This document shows, in pieces, positions 16,714 to 25,667 of a DNA stretch of 64,000 bases. Position numbers and translations under genes: made by a program. Location: positions 8,959 through 72,958 of the forward strand of contig CAYQOX010000021.1 of the NCBI GenBank assembly GCA_964419335.1. The letters are read 5' to 3'. Positions within the stretch are counted from its first letter, which is position 1; every line of letters begins with the position of its first letter. This DNA is from CAYQOX01 sp964419335. GTDB lineage: Bacteria > Hinthialibacterota > Hinthialibacteria > Hinthialibacterales > Hinthialibacteraceae. A model generated the notes under the pieces. The model saw only the letters and a program-made list of their open reading frames with translations. It was not told the origin of the DNA and did not search any database.

Positions 16714-19575
16714 ATGAAGAATCAATGCTTCTTTCATTTATTTGTATTAACCTTAGGGGTGCTGCTTCCCTTGGGCGCTCTGGCTCAAAATCAACCGAGG
16801 GCGCATTGGACATTTGATTCATCTTCGATCCAAGGGCAAACCATCAAGGATCAAGCCGGGGCCTCCGCGATTCTTTTTCAAGGGCATTTAGTTACGAAAC
16901 GGTTTGGCTCGATGAAGGCCTTGTTTCTCAATCGGGATAAAACTTTAGCCGAGATTCCCTACGATCTTGAATCGAAGGCGCTTCCTAAGCACCAGTTAAC
17001 CCTCGAAGCCTGGGTGAATGTCGAAAAGACAGTCGAATGGGGAGGCATTCTCGGCGCTTTTCAAGACAATGGTGGTTTTGAAAAAGGATGGCTCTTGGGT
17101 TTCAAGCAATCGAATTTCTGTTTCACGCTCTCGAGTGAGGATCAAGATGACGGTGATGGGCGTATGACAGAAATACGCGCGAACGGAAGTTTGGAATGGG
17201 GGAAGTGGTATCATGTGGCGGCCACCTATGACGGGTTTGAAATGCGGTTATACGTGAATGGAGATTTGAAGAAATCGTCGCGGGAACAGTCGGGCGGAAT
17301 TCTCTATGCAGACGATGCGCCTTTCGTACTTGGCGCTTATATGGATTCGAACGAAGATTTTCGCTGGCGAGGTTGGATTGGCGAAACTGCGATTTATGAT
17401 CGGGCTTTGAACGAAGAGGTGATCTTTCAACATTATTCTGCTAAGAAAGATGATATTCCTACAACCTATGAAGCCAAAATCGGTCCGACCTTAACTCGTC
17501 TTGATGAGGAAACGGTTCAAATCGAATGGGAAAGCGATACTCCTACACCTTCGAAGGTGCTTTTTGGCCAAGAATTACCGCTGACGAAATCTTATGCGGA
17601 TTCTGAGAAAAAATCCTCGCACAGCCTTGTTATCCATGATATTCAACCCCGGGAAATGTATTATTACCGCTTGGTGGTCGAGGAAGAAACCCTTGGCGAT
17701 CGGACTTCGCGATTGTTTGAGTTCGACTCAACGTTTGACTATACGCGATTGAAGATAAAAAACGCTGATAATCCCTATCCCGAGGATGCGTGGACTCCAG
17801 TTTACCGTGAGATGGCAGAGCGGGTTATTGAGAATGCGAATGTAGCTCGAGGTTATTGCCTTGTGTTGGATGGGGATCAAGGTCGATTCGCGTATGAACT
17901 CGCGCGCCAATCCGATTGGCGTATCGTTATGGTGGAGGACGAAGAACAGAACGTCCAAACGGCGCGTGAGGCTTTGCATAACGCCAATCTTTATGGTGTA
18001 CAAATCAGTGTTCATCATGGCGACTTAGAGAAACTCGATTATGGTGATTTTTTCGCGAATGTTATTGTCAGCGATCACGCGCTTCGTGCCGGGGAGATCA
18101 ATACTCCCGCGCGAGAAATCTACCGCGTGTTACGTCCCCATGGTGGGTATCTTATGCTCGGCCAAACACCACAAGCCGCCAACCTGGGTGAAGCGTTAAG
18201 TGAAGATACTCTGCAGGAACATTTCAAAAAAGCGGATATACCAGAGTTGAGTTTTTCGAACCAGGATGGAACCTGGGTGGTTGCCCGTCGTTCGGGATTG
18301 CCAGGCGGTGGGGAGTGGACTCATATGTATGGCGACGCAGCCAATACCGCTAACAGCAATGACCCATACTTGCGTGATCCCTTGCAGGTTCTTTGGTTTG
18401 GCCGTCCCGGACCGCGTCCCATGCTCGACCGCGGTACCCGGAACCCCTCGCCGGTATCGACGCATGGTCGTTTGTATATCCAAGGGGATCGACGCTTGTT
18501 TGGTTTGGACGCCTACAACGGAACGATATTGTGGACACTCGAAATTCCTGAATTACGGCGTGCGAATGTGCCCCGGGATTCAAGCAATATGGTGGCCTTT
18601 GGCGATGATGTGTATATCGCGGTGAAAGACAGGCTATGGCGTTTACAAGGCCAAAGCGGAAAGATTCTTGCGACTTATCCGTTGCCAGAAAAAGGAGATC
18701 AGCCATTGAACTGGGGGTATCTCTCCCGCTTGGATGGTATTATTGTCGGCAGCACGGTTCCCGAAGGCGGCCTTTATATTGGCGCTGATGGGGAATGGTA
18801 CGATACCCAGGGGTATGAATCCTACAAAGTCACGAGTTCTTTTCTTTTTGCTTTGGATCCCGAAAGCGGTGAAGAGAAATGGTCGTTTGAATCTCCGGCG
18901 ATTATTAATCCTACTATATCGATTGGAGATGGAATCGTCTATTTTATTGAAAGCCGTAGTCCCGAAGCCAAGGTTAACGATGCTGGCCGCATGTATGAAG
19001 AGTTGGTGAAAGATCAATACATGGTGGCGCTGGAACTCGAGACAGGCGAAAAATTGTGGGAACGGGCAGGAGATTATGGCGAAGGCCGCTGGGTCTTTTA
19101 TTTGACCTATGCGAATAACACCCTAGTTTTGCTTAACACTACCGATCAATATCACCTTAGTGCTTATAGCGCCGAAGACGGCAAACCTTTATGGAAGCAT
19201 GAGTATTCCTGGTACCGGAATCACCATGGCGGGGCGATGCAACAACCGGTTATCGTGGGAGATACCGTTTATGCCGAACCCAAAGTATTTAAGTTGAAAA
19301 GTGGTGAAGACACCAGGGTTATTATGCCTCAGCGTAACAAGTGTGGCACGATTACCGCGTCGGCCCATTGCTTGTTTTATCGTGATTTTTATCATGCCTT
19401 GTGGGATTTAAAGAAGGATGTGCGTAGAGAACTCATTGGCATACGGCCTGGATGTTGGTTGAATATGATATCTGCAGGCGGGCTTCTTCTTGCTCCCGAA
19501 GCCAGCGCGGGTTGTTACTGCGCTCATCCGATTCAAACCACGGTGGCTTTTGCGCCAAAGAAGGAAACGGAGTGA
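16714..19575 (+). CDS. Secreted multidomain protein: LamG-like, Fn3-like, methyltransferase-like and PQQ-like propeller regions
   Basis: A signal peptide (about 1-24) precedes a concanavalin/LamG-like domain (about 32-232, ending in IYDRALNEEVIFQHYS). A short Fn3/purple-acid-phosphatase-N-like region follows (about 250-345). Residues about 365-520 resemble a class I SAM methyltransferase: GYCLVLDGDQGRFAYEL stands where motif I is expected, then MVEDEEQNVQTAREAL and a REIYRVLRPHGGYLMLG strand. The remainder (about 530-945) is a PQQ-like propeller with LFALDPESGEEKW and MVALELETGEKLW. The C-terminal RPGCWLNMISAGGLLL and SAGCYCAHPIQT motifs resemble uncharacterised planctomycete proteins. A methyltransferase fold outside the cytoplasm is odd; motif I is degenerate. 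Confidence 0.78.
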   Translation: MKNQCFFHLFVLTLGVLLPLGALAQNQPRAHWTFDSSSIQGQTIKDQAGASAILFQGHLVTKRFGSMKALFLNRDKTLAEIPYDLESKALPKHQLTLEAWVNVEKTVEWGGILGAFQDNGGFEKGWLLGFKQSNFCFTLSSEDQDDGDGRMTEIRANGSLEWGKWYHVAATYDGFEMRLYVNGDLKKSSREQSGGILYADDAPFVLGAYMDSNEDFRWRGWIGETAIYDRALNEEVIFQHYSAKKDDIPTTYEAKIGPTLTRLDEETVQIEWESDTPTPSKVLFGQELPLTKSYADSEKKSSHSLVIHDIQPREMYYYRLVVEEETLGDRTSRLFEFDSTFDYTRLKIKNADNPYPEDAWTPVYREMAERVIENANVARGYCLVLDGDQGRFAYELARQSDWRIVMVEDEEQNVQTAREALHNANLYGVQISVHHGDLEKLDYGDFFANVIVSDHALRAGEINTPAREIYRVLRPHGGYLMLGQTPQAANLGEALSEDTLQEHFKKADIPELSFSNQDGTWVVARRSGLPGGGEWTHMYGDAANTANSNDPYLRDPLQVLWFGRPGPRPMLDRGTRNPSPVSTHGRLYIQGDRRLFGLDAYNGTILWTLEIPELRRANVPRDSSNMVAFGDDVYIAVKDRLWRLQGQSGKILATYPLPEKGDQPLNWGYLSRLDGIIVGSTVPEGGLYIGADGEWYDTQGYESYKVTSSFLFALDPESGEEKWSFESPAIINPTISIGDGIVYFIESRSPEAKVNDAGRMYEELVKDQYMVALELETGEKLWERAGDYGEGRWVFYLTYANNTLVLLNTTDQYHLSAYSAEDGKPLWKHEYSWYRNHHGGAMQQPVIVGDTVYAEPKVFKLKSGEDTRVIMPQRNKCGTITASAHCLFYRDFYHALWDLKKDVRRELIGIRPGCWLNMISAGGLLLAPEASAGCYCAHPIQTTVAFAPKKETE

Positions 19576-19577
19576 AA

Positions 19578-19610
19578 AGAAAAGGGCATGTTGATTCCAT
19601 GCCCTTTTCT
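19578..19610. terminator. Bidirectional hairpin terminator between convergent genes
   Basis: Perfect 13-base arms AGAAAAGGGCATG and CATGCCCTTTTCT with loop TTGATTC begin 2 bases after the stop of the propeller gene. A- and T-tracts on both flanks would serve both directions, closing the long plus-strand run and the minus-strand aldo/keto reductase gene. Confidence 0.85.
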
Positions 19611-19622
19611 TTGATTGAACGC

Positions 19623-20597
19623 TTAAGCTTGCATGAGGTTATGGGGAAATAAGGTATCTAGTTCGATGAGTATTTCATCAGGTATTTGGATATAGAGGGA
19701 TTTTAAATTCTCGTTCAATTGTCCCAATTTTGTCGCTCCGGTGATTACACTGGAAACCCCCTCTTGATGCAGCAGCCAGGCGATAGCGAGTTGTGCGCGG
19801 GTGCAATTGAGCTGATCTGCGTATTCCTTCATACGACGAACGCGATCGAGATTTTCTTCGGTGTATACCCGCTTACGCAGCCATTCGATTTGTTGTAAAC
19901 GAGTGCCTTCAGGAAGGCCTTCATCATATTTTCCAGTGAGCATTCCCCAGGCCAAGGGACTGAAGGTTACCATTCCCATTCCGAGGTCTTTGGTGGCGGG
20001 ATGCACATCTTTCTCTAATTTTTTCCGTGCCAGAAGATTGTAGCGCGGTTGTTCCACCTGGGGCGGATACCAGCCATTTTGCCGGCACATTTGATGGGCT
20101 TCTCGCAGTTGAGCCCCTGTCCATTCACTGGTTCCCCAGTAGAGTATTTTTCCTTGGTGGACAAGATCATCCATGGCGCGCAGGGTTTCTTCCAAAGGGG
20201 TGTCGTTGTCATAGCGATGGCAAAAGTATAGATCGAGGTAATCGGTCCCGATGCGTTGGAGGCTATCGTTGACCGATTCTAAAATATGTTTCCGTGATAA
20301 GCCTCGATCGTTAACATCATCACTCATGGGAAAGAATACTTTGCTAGAGATAATCAGCTCGCGCCGGGGATAATCGCGCAGAACCTTCCCCATCATACCT
20401 TCTGCTTCACCCCGGGCATACACGTCCGCTATATCGAAGAAGTTGATGCCCGCTTCAAATGCGGTGGCCACGATGTCGCGAACCAGTTGTTGATCCTTGA
20501 CTTGCTCGCCAAATGTAACCCATCCACCGAGTGAAATGCGGCTTACTTTGGTTCCACATTTCCCCAAAGGGCTGTATTTCATCGAGTGTATTTTCAT
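19623..20597 (-). CDS. Aldo/keto reductase (potassium-channel beta/YghZ-like)
   Basis: This protein of about 324 residues is a cytoplasmic TIM-barrel NADPH-dependent oxidoreductase. The family's four catalytic residues are recognisable: Asp in FFDIADVYARGEAEGMMGK (Asp, Tyr), Lys in LIISSKVFF, and His in YLDLYFCHRYDNDTPLEE. The C-terminal SVITGATKLGQLNENLKSL is the cofactor-binding signature. A TTG further upstream keeps the frame open, but ATG at 20597 follows GGGAGAG by about 7 bases and gives the usual MKYSPLG start region. It diverges from the Gfo/Idh/MocA gene across a palindrome-rich spacer. Substrate unknown; sugar aldehydes fit the neighbourhood. Confidence 0.88.
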   Translation of the reverse strand: MKIHSMKYSPLGKCGTKVSRISLGGWVTFGEQVKDQQLVRDIVATAFEAGINFFDIADVYARGEAEGMMGKVLRDYPRRELIISSKVFFPMSDDVNDRGLSRKHILESVNDSLQRIGTDYLDLYFCHRYDNDTPLEETLRAMDDLVHQGKILYWGTSEWTGAQLREAHQMCRQNGWYPPQVEQPRYNLLARKKLEKDVHPATKDLGMGMVTFSPLAWGMLTGKYDEGLPEGTRLQQIEWLRKRVYTEENLDRVRRMKEYADQLNCTRAQLAIAWLLHQEGVSSVITGATKLGQLNENLKSLYIQIPDEILIELDTLFPHNLMQA

Positions 20598-20682
20598 TGT
20601 AATCTCTCCCACCAATATCTATTCAGAATTTTCACACTATGGTAAGGTATGAGGTTGTACGTTCGAATAATTTTTTGTTCTG

Positions 20683-20735
20683 AACATTGTAACGTGAGAT
20701 CTTACGTTTCCCAATGTAAGAAATAGAACAATGTT
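20683..20735. promoter_or_regulatory. Nested palindromes in the divergent promoter region
   Basis: The core 20691-20708 is an 18-base near-palindrome (AACGTGAGATCTTACGTT, one mismatched pair). It is flanked by the inverted pair AACATTGT (20683-20690) and ACAATGTT (20728-20735). It lies between the aldo/keto reductase (minus) and the Tat-leader oxidoreductase (plus), where an operator controlling both would be expected. No regulator gene is adjacent. Confidence 0.45.
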
Positions 20736-20776
20736 TCACGTGCACATAATCACTTAATTCCCAAGGAGGAACAAAC

Positions 20777-22045
20777 ATGGTTCGAAAGTTAACTAGACGC
20801 GGCTTTATGGGTAAAGTCGGTTCGGCCGCCGTTGGAGTCCCTTTATTTGCCAAAAATCTTTTTGCTCAAGGGCGGGTTTCCGCAAATGACCGGATCACGC
20901 TTGGCTTAATTGGTTGCGGCGGAATGGGAGTGGCTAATTTGCGGGCAGTATTGGGTTTTTCTGATATCCAAGCAGTTGCCACTTGCGATGTTTATGAACC
21001 TCATCGTCAACGGGCGAAAGAACGGATCGACGATCGTTACGAAAATGATAATTGCGCAACTTATAACGATTACCGTGAACTGTTGGATCGAGACGATATC
21101 GACTCGGTTATCATTGCGACACCGGATCATTGGCATACGCGGATCGCTATCTCCGCTTGTGAAGCGGGGAAGGATATTTACTGCCAAAAGCCACTGACCC
21201 TGACGATCAAGGAAGGTCGTGCATTGGCGGACGCGGTGAAACGGTACGGTGTCGTTTTCCAAGTCGGCAGCCAGCAGCGGTCCAGCAGCAATTTCCGTTA
21301 TGCATGCGAGTTAGTACGAAGTGGAAAGATTGGCAAGATACACACGGTGCGTGTTTTCTTGCCAAATGGAAGCGAGGGAGGCGATACCCCGGATGCAGAT
21401 CCCCCTGAAGGTTTGGATTGGGATATGTATCTTGGCCCTGCACCTTGGGTCCCCTACAATCGGCATCGTACATTTTGGGACTTTCGCTGGTTTTGGGATT
21501 ATTCCGGTGGTCAGATGACCGACTGGGGAGCTCACCACTTCGATATCGCTCAATGGGGATTGGGAATGGATGAAAGCGGTCCCATCTCCGTAGAAGGAAC
21601 CGGCCAACTTCCTACCAAAGGGCGATACCAAACCTACCTTAGTTTCCATGTTGAATATAACTATGCGAACGGAGTTAAGATGATCGCCACCAATCCCGAA
21701 CATGGAACTCGCTTCGAAGGTGAGGATGGCTGGGTTCATGTATGGCGTGGTGGTTTGGAAGCCGAGCCGAAAGAACTGTTGCATGAAACCATCGGCCCCA
21801 ATGATGTTCATTTGTATGACAGCCCTGGACATGAACGTGATTGGGTGAATTGTATGAAAACCCGGCAGCGTCCCATCTGTGAAGCCGAAACCGGTCATCG
21901 TTCTGTTACCTGCGCTCACTTGGGGAACATTGCTCTGAAATTGGGACGCAAACTACACTGGGATCCGGTTAAAGAAGAGTTTATTGGCGATGAAGAAGCC
22001 AATCGCTTGGCTTTCAAACCTTATCGCGCTCCCTGGTATCTATAA
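20777..22045 (+). CDS. Tat-exported Gfo/Idh/MocA-family oxidoreductase
   Basis: The 422-residue protein has a Tat-like leader with RRGFMGKVGSAAVGVPLF, so it is probably exported folded with its nucleotide. The Rossmann motif LGLIGCGGMGVANL follows at about 40, then the catalytic-lysine region CQKPLTLTIKEGR (family consensus EKP, here QKP with Lys kept). The C-terminal domain has GGQMTDWGAHHFDIAQW, characteristic of exported planctomycete-type members. AAGGAGG lies 9 bases before ATG 20777. It is followed by a HEAT protein gene after 21 bases. These enzymes oxidise or reduce sugars and inositols, but the substrate is not readable here. Confidence 0.88.
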   Translation: MVRKLTRRGFMGKVGSAAVGVPLFAKNLFAQGRVSANDRITLGLIGCGGMGVANLRAVLGFSDIQAVATCDVYEPHRQRAKERIDDRYENDNCATYNDYRELLDRDDIDSVIIATPDHWHTRIAISACEAGKDIYCQKPLTLTIKEGRALADAVKRYGVVFQVGSQQRSSSNFRYACELVRSGKIGKIHTVRVFLPNGSEGGDTPDADPPEGLDWDMYLGPAPWVPYNRHRTFWDFRWFWDYSGGQMTDWGAHHFDIAQWGLGMDESGPISVEGTGQLPTKGRYQTYLSFHVEYNYANGVKMIATNPEHGTRFEGEDGWVHVWRGGLEAEPKELLHETIGPNDVHLYDSPGHERDWVNCMKTRQRPICEAETGHRSVTCAHLGNIALKLGRKLHWDPVKEEFIGDEEANRLAFKPYRAPWYL

Positions 22046-22066
22046 AAAGGAAGAGAGGTGACTTTG

Positions 22067-24133
22067 ATGAAGAACCATAAATTCGTTTATTTCACACTCG
22101 TGGTGGCTTTATTCTGTTCTTGCCTCACGGTTTTTGGACAAGAGGTCGGGCAGCTAAAGTCGAGCGACAAAGAAGTGCGTGAACAAGCTTTAGAATGGGT
22201 AGTAGAACGGGGCCCTCTTATGTTTGGCCCATTATTTCAACGTGTGGGCTCGGAAAACGTGATTGAAAATAAGTATGTGAAACGTGCCATCCAAAAAATT
22301 GTTTTCACCGCAACAAAACCGAATGCAGAAAAGATGCGCCAAGAGGTGGAAGAGGAATTAATCAATATTTTATGGGGCTCTTTTTCTGATGAGGCGAAAA
22401 GGTACGCCATCGAAATGCTTTCTTTTGGGGGACGAGAAAAAGCAGCCAATAGGCTGGCGAGTTTTTTGGAGAAAGAAGACTTTCGTGAAATGGCGCGTTG
22501 GTCATTAGAAAGAATCCCGAGTACGGCTGCAACCCACGTTTTAGTCGATGCGGCCCATGGAGAAACCGATCCGGAATGGGCCTCTGCCTTAATAAAAACG
22601 TTAGGTCAGCGTGGGGATGTTGAAGGTTTAGAACCCGTGTTGGTCGGGATGCTAAGCCCGAATGAGGATATCCGCTTGACCTCGCTGGCTGCGGCTGGCC
22701 GTATCCTTCATCCCAAAACTGAAAGTACGATTATGCGCCGGGTCAAAGATGCAGAAGGCCACGAGAAATTAGTTGCTACAAACTCGGCTTTGTTACTCGC
22801 CGAGGGTTGGATGGAAAAAGGACAAAAAGACCGTGCAGAGCAAATCTACCGCTGGTTTTATGAAGAAGAAAAAGATCCTCATTATCGCAGTGCAGGATTG
22901 GCGGGTATCGCGCAGGTATTAAAAGAAGACGCGGTGGATGAATTGCTTGTTTCGCTTCAGTCGGATAGTCCTCGGATTCTCGGTGTCGCCAAAGATTATT
23001 TGCAAACTTTACCGGGAGAAGAGATTACTCAGCAATTGGTTGAGAAACTCAAGAGTACCGCCATGGATGAGCGCGTAGGGATGATTTCGCTGATCGCTGA
23101 GCGTAAAGATCAAGCCGTTCAAAATGCGACACCGCACTTGTTAGAAAGCGTTCGTGAAGGGGATGATAAGGTCCAACAGGCGGCTGTTCAAGCGTTAAGC
23201 CAAATACCCGGCAAAAAGACCACCCAAGCGATCATGGAGGTTCTTGAATCGGCTCCCCAAAAGGAGAAAAACCTCTTTTTGGATATTTTGGGTGAACGGG
23301 GTGATTCCGAGGCTTTACCTCTGGTGTATGAATACGCTCGCAGTGAGGATCCTGAATTAAGTGTTGCCGCCTTTGGTACGATTTCCGAAATAGGAGATCA
23401 TAAAGCAGTGGATCTTATCCGTGAAGCTTTAGATGCCTCCGATTCTCAAGTACGTGAAGCAGCGGTGGGCGCCGTGGTTCGGGTGGCAATCGCTCTTGAA
23501 AAAGCAGATCAAAAACAAGAAGCGATTGATCTTTGTATCGCTGCGGCCAAGGCGACGAAAAGCTTTGATAACTTAAGCCCGATTGCAGAACAGCTGGCCT
23601 CTATGGGAGAAACGGAGTTTCTCGCAAGCATGGCCAAGAAAAAAGGCTGTGTGGTTAACTGGTTTATTGCAGGGCCATTACCTAGCGAGGATCATTTGCC
23701 CGAACAGGACTATGTGGATCCCGCCTCTGTGGATCTTTCACAACCGGTGAAACGTAACGGGGAATCCTTGGACTGGGAATTTGTACAAATCACCGATCCC
23801 CATGGGCATGTTGAATTGGATAAGGAAGTCGCCAATCAAAGCAATATCGCAGCCTACTTATATGCTGAACTTGAAAGCTCTGAAGAGCAGGATGGGGTGT
23901 TTCATATAGGCAGTGATGATGGCTTTTATTGCTGGCTGAATGGAGAGCAGATTGGTGAATTTACAGGCTCCCGCGCATGGAGTCCCGATCAAAACCAGCT
24001 CGATGTTACCATGGATAAAGGAACGAACTCAATCCTGTTATTAATCGTTAATGGCGGGGGAGAATGGGGCGCTAGCCTCCAGATTACAGATACGGAAGGA
24101 GAGCCTTTGGTTTTCGATCAGAAGAAAAACTAA
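22067..24133 (+). CDS. Secreted HEAT-repeat protein with a C-terminal PA14-like/beta-sandwich domain
   Basis: A signal peptide is followed by about 500 residues of HEAT/armadillo-type helical repeats, for example ALPLVYEYARSEDPELSVAA and KAVDLIREALDASDSQVREA. The last 140 residues change character: GCVVNWFIAGPLPSED, then GVFHIGSDDGFYCWLNGEQI and TNSILLLIVNGGGEWGASL, which reads like a PA14/carbohydrate-binding-type beta sandwich. An open frame extends to GTG 22058, but ATG 22067 has AAGAGAGG 8 bases before it. Closely linked behind the oxidoreductase, it may act with it in periplasmic sugar handling. Function unknown. Confidence 0.75.
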   Translation: MKNHKFVYFTLVVALFCSCLTVFGQEVGQLKSSDKEVREQALEWVVERGPLMFGPLFQRVGSENVIENKYVKRAIQKIVFTATKPNAEKMRQEVEEELINILWGSFSDEAKRYAIEMLSFGGREKAANRLASFLEKEDFREMARWSLERIPSTAATHVLVDAAHGETDPEWASALIKTLGQRGDVEGLEPVLVGMLSPNEDIRLTSLAAAGRILHPKTESTIMRRVKDAEGHEKLVATNSALLLAEGWMEKGQKDRAEQIYRWFYEEEKDPHYRSAGLAGIAQVLKEDAVDELLVSLQSDSPRILGVAKDYLQTLPGEEITQQLVEKLKSTAMDERVGMISLIAERKDQAVQNATPHLLESVREGDDKVQQAAVQALSQIPGKKTTQAIMEVLESAPQKEKNLFLDILGERGDSEALPLVYEYARSEDPELSVAAFGTISEIGDHKAVDLIREALDASDSQVREAAVGAVVRVAIALEKADQKQEAIDLCIAAAKATKSFDNLSPIAEQLASMGETEFLASMAKKKGCVVNWFIAGPLPSEDHLPEQDYVDPASVDLSQPVKRNGESLDWEFVQITDPHGHVELDKEVANQSNIAAYLYAELESSEEQDGVFHIGSDDGFYCWLNGEQIGEFTGSRAWSPDQNQLDVTMDKGTNSILLLIVNGGGEWGASLQITDTEGEPLVFDQKKN

Positions 24134-24146
24134 ATGATGATATAAA

Positions 24147-24172
24147 AACGGGGGCTGGACCCAGCCCCCGTT
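24147..24172. terminator. Bidirectional hairpin terminator
   Basis: The 12-base arms AACGGGGGCTGG and CCAGCCCCCGTT are separated by only 2 bases, so the tip must open. The T-tract lies on the minus-strand side, after the TPR gene that ends at 24201. On the plus strand it follows the HEAT gene stop by 13 bases. Confidence 0.75.
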
Positions 24173-24200
24173 GACCTCCTCCATACCCTAAATCTTGACT

Positions 24201-25613
24201 TTAAAACGCTTCTTCTTCATACAGTTTTCTTATGTCTTTAAAGTTGATATCCACTGAATAAATTTGTCCCAAGGCTTCTCGCGCTCTTTCTTTTTCATTC
24301 AATTCCAATAATGATTTCCCTAGATAATAATAAACATCTTTTAACTCTTTGGAAGGAATATGGGAATAGTCACGGTTTTTGAAATACTCGAGGGATTGTT
24401 CGTATTGGTGTACTGCGAGTTTTAGATCTCCCTTAGCCCGGAAGGCTTGCCCCAGCAGGAAATATCCTCGCCCCGCCCAGGAGAGATTGTTGATCAAACG
24501 TTGCAAAGTAGGGATAGCCTCATCCACCCTGCCTTGTTGAATAAGCAAATTCCCCAACTCGGCGCGTTCTTGATCCGCTTCGGGATGTTCGCGTAGAACA
24601 TTTTGGAGGATTTGGATCCGGGTTTTCGCATGTTCTATTTTTATGCGCTCTACTTCATTGGCGAGGTCACGGCTTTGATCCCCTTCTTGTTTTTTCTTTT
24701 GTAGAAATGCAATATGGGCTCTGAGGTATTCATCTTTCAGCTGCATATCTTCTGGATCGTTCTCATGCAATTCTTCGAATAATTGATTTGCAATTTCGAT
24801 TTCACCGGATTCCAGCCAAACCCGTGCTTGTTCTCGTTGTGCTGGGATGAACTCAGGATTTTGATCAAGGATAGGGGCTAAGATCTTATTGGCTTCGTTA
24901 TATAATTTTCCTTGACGGTAATGAGAAGCGATTTCTACCCCTAATTCAAGATTCTCCGGTTCTTTTTTATAAGCCTCCAGCATAGTTTCGAGTCGTTCCA
25001 TGAATTCAGGCGCGCCAGGAGCTTCCCTTTTCTTTTTTTCTATTTGGGCGCGTCGTTCCTGCAATTTTTCAGGAATTCCCGCACGCGAATAGGCTTGGGC
25101 AGAAATATCGCGAAGCCAGTGAGTGATCCGGTCGTCTTTTGGACGCAGCTGCTGTAAGCGCTGGATTTGCTGTGCTGCTTCTTCAAAGCGTTCGAGTTTT
25201 ACCAGCACTTTGGCGTCTTCTTCAAGGGCATTCGCATGAGTTGCGTTTTGCTCCAAGGCTTTCTGATAGGCCTGGTGGGCTTCTTCTAAACGCCCTAACG
25301 AAGCGACGCATTTGGCATAAGCCATGGTGTGATGGAAATGATTAGGATGACCACGATAAAATAATTCCAAGTCCTGGAAGGCCTTATCGTATTTTCCTAT
25401 TTTTTGGAGAAAATGACCCCGTAAATAGCGATACCCTTTGACGATAAAAGAATCGTGCTGGGCGCGGACGACTTCAATATCGCGTAAGCCGGTTTTGGCT
25501 TCTTCATTGTGGGGGAAATGTTGGAGGACGAGATTGAAATACTGCTCGGCTAAATCAAGTTCCCCTTCCTCCAGGGCTTGGCGTGCTCGTGTATTATAAT
25601 GCACAGGATCCAT
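24201..25613 (-). CDS. TPR-repeat protein
   Basis: The 470-residue protein is built mainly of tetratricopeptide repeats, such as LDLAEQYFNLVLQHFPHNEE, RLEEAHQAYQKALEQNATHA and DLKLAVHQYEQSLEYFKNRD. A charged helix near 160-205 separates repeat blocks. There is no signal peptide or membrane helix, so it is probably cytoplasmic, unlike its neighbour. It starts at ATG 25613 after GGGAGTG/AAAGGG ribosome-site sequence and lies 54 bases behind the C25 peptidase gene on the same strand, so co-transcription is plausible. TPR proteins are scaffolds; the partner is unknown. Confidence 0.78.
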   Translation of the reverse strand: MDPVHYNTRARQALEEGELDLAEQYFNLVLQHFPHNEEAKTGLRDIEVVRAQHDSFIVKGYRYLRGHFLQKIGKYDKAFQDLELFYRGHPNHFHHTMAYAKCVASLGRLEEAHQAYQKALEQNATHANALEEDAKVLVKLERFEEAAQQIQRLQQLRPKDDRITHWLRDISAQAYSRAGIPEKLQERRAQIEKKKREAPGAPEFMERLETMLEAYKKEPENLELGVEIASHYRQGKLYNEANKILAPILDQNPEFIPAQREQARVWLESGEIEIANQLFEELHENDPEDMQLKDEYLRAHIAFLQKKKQEGDQSRDLANEVERIKIEHAKTRIQILQNVLREHPEADQERAELGNLLIQQGRVDEAIPTLQRLINNLSWAGRGYFLLGQAFRAKGDLKLAVHQYEQSLEYFKNRDYSHIPSKELKDVYYYLGKSLLELNEKERAREALGQIYSVDINFKDIRKLYEEEAF

Positions 25614-25667
25614 GGGTTTTCCCTTTCACTCCCCTACTAAACAGATAACGTGGAAATAATTCTCTTG

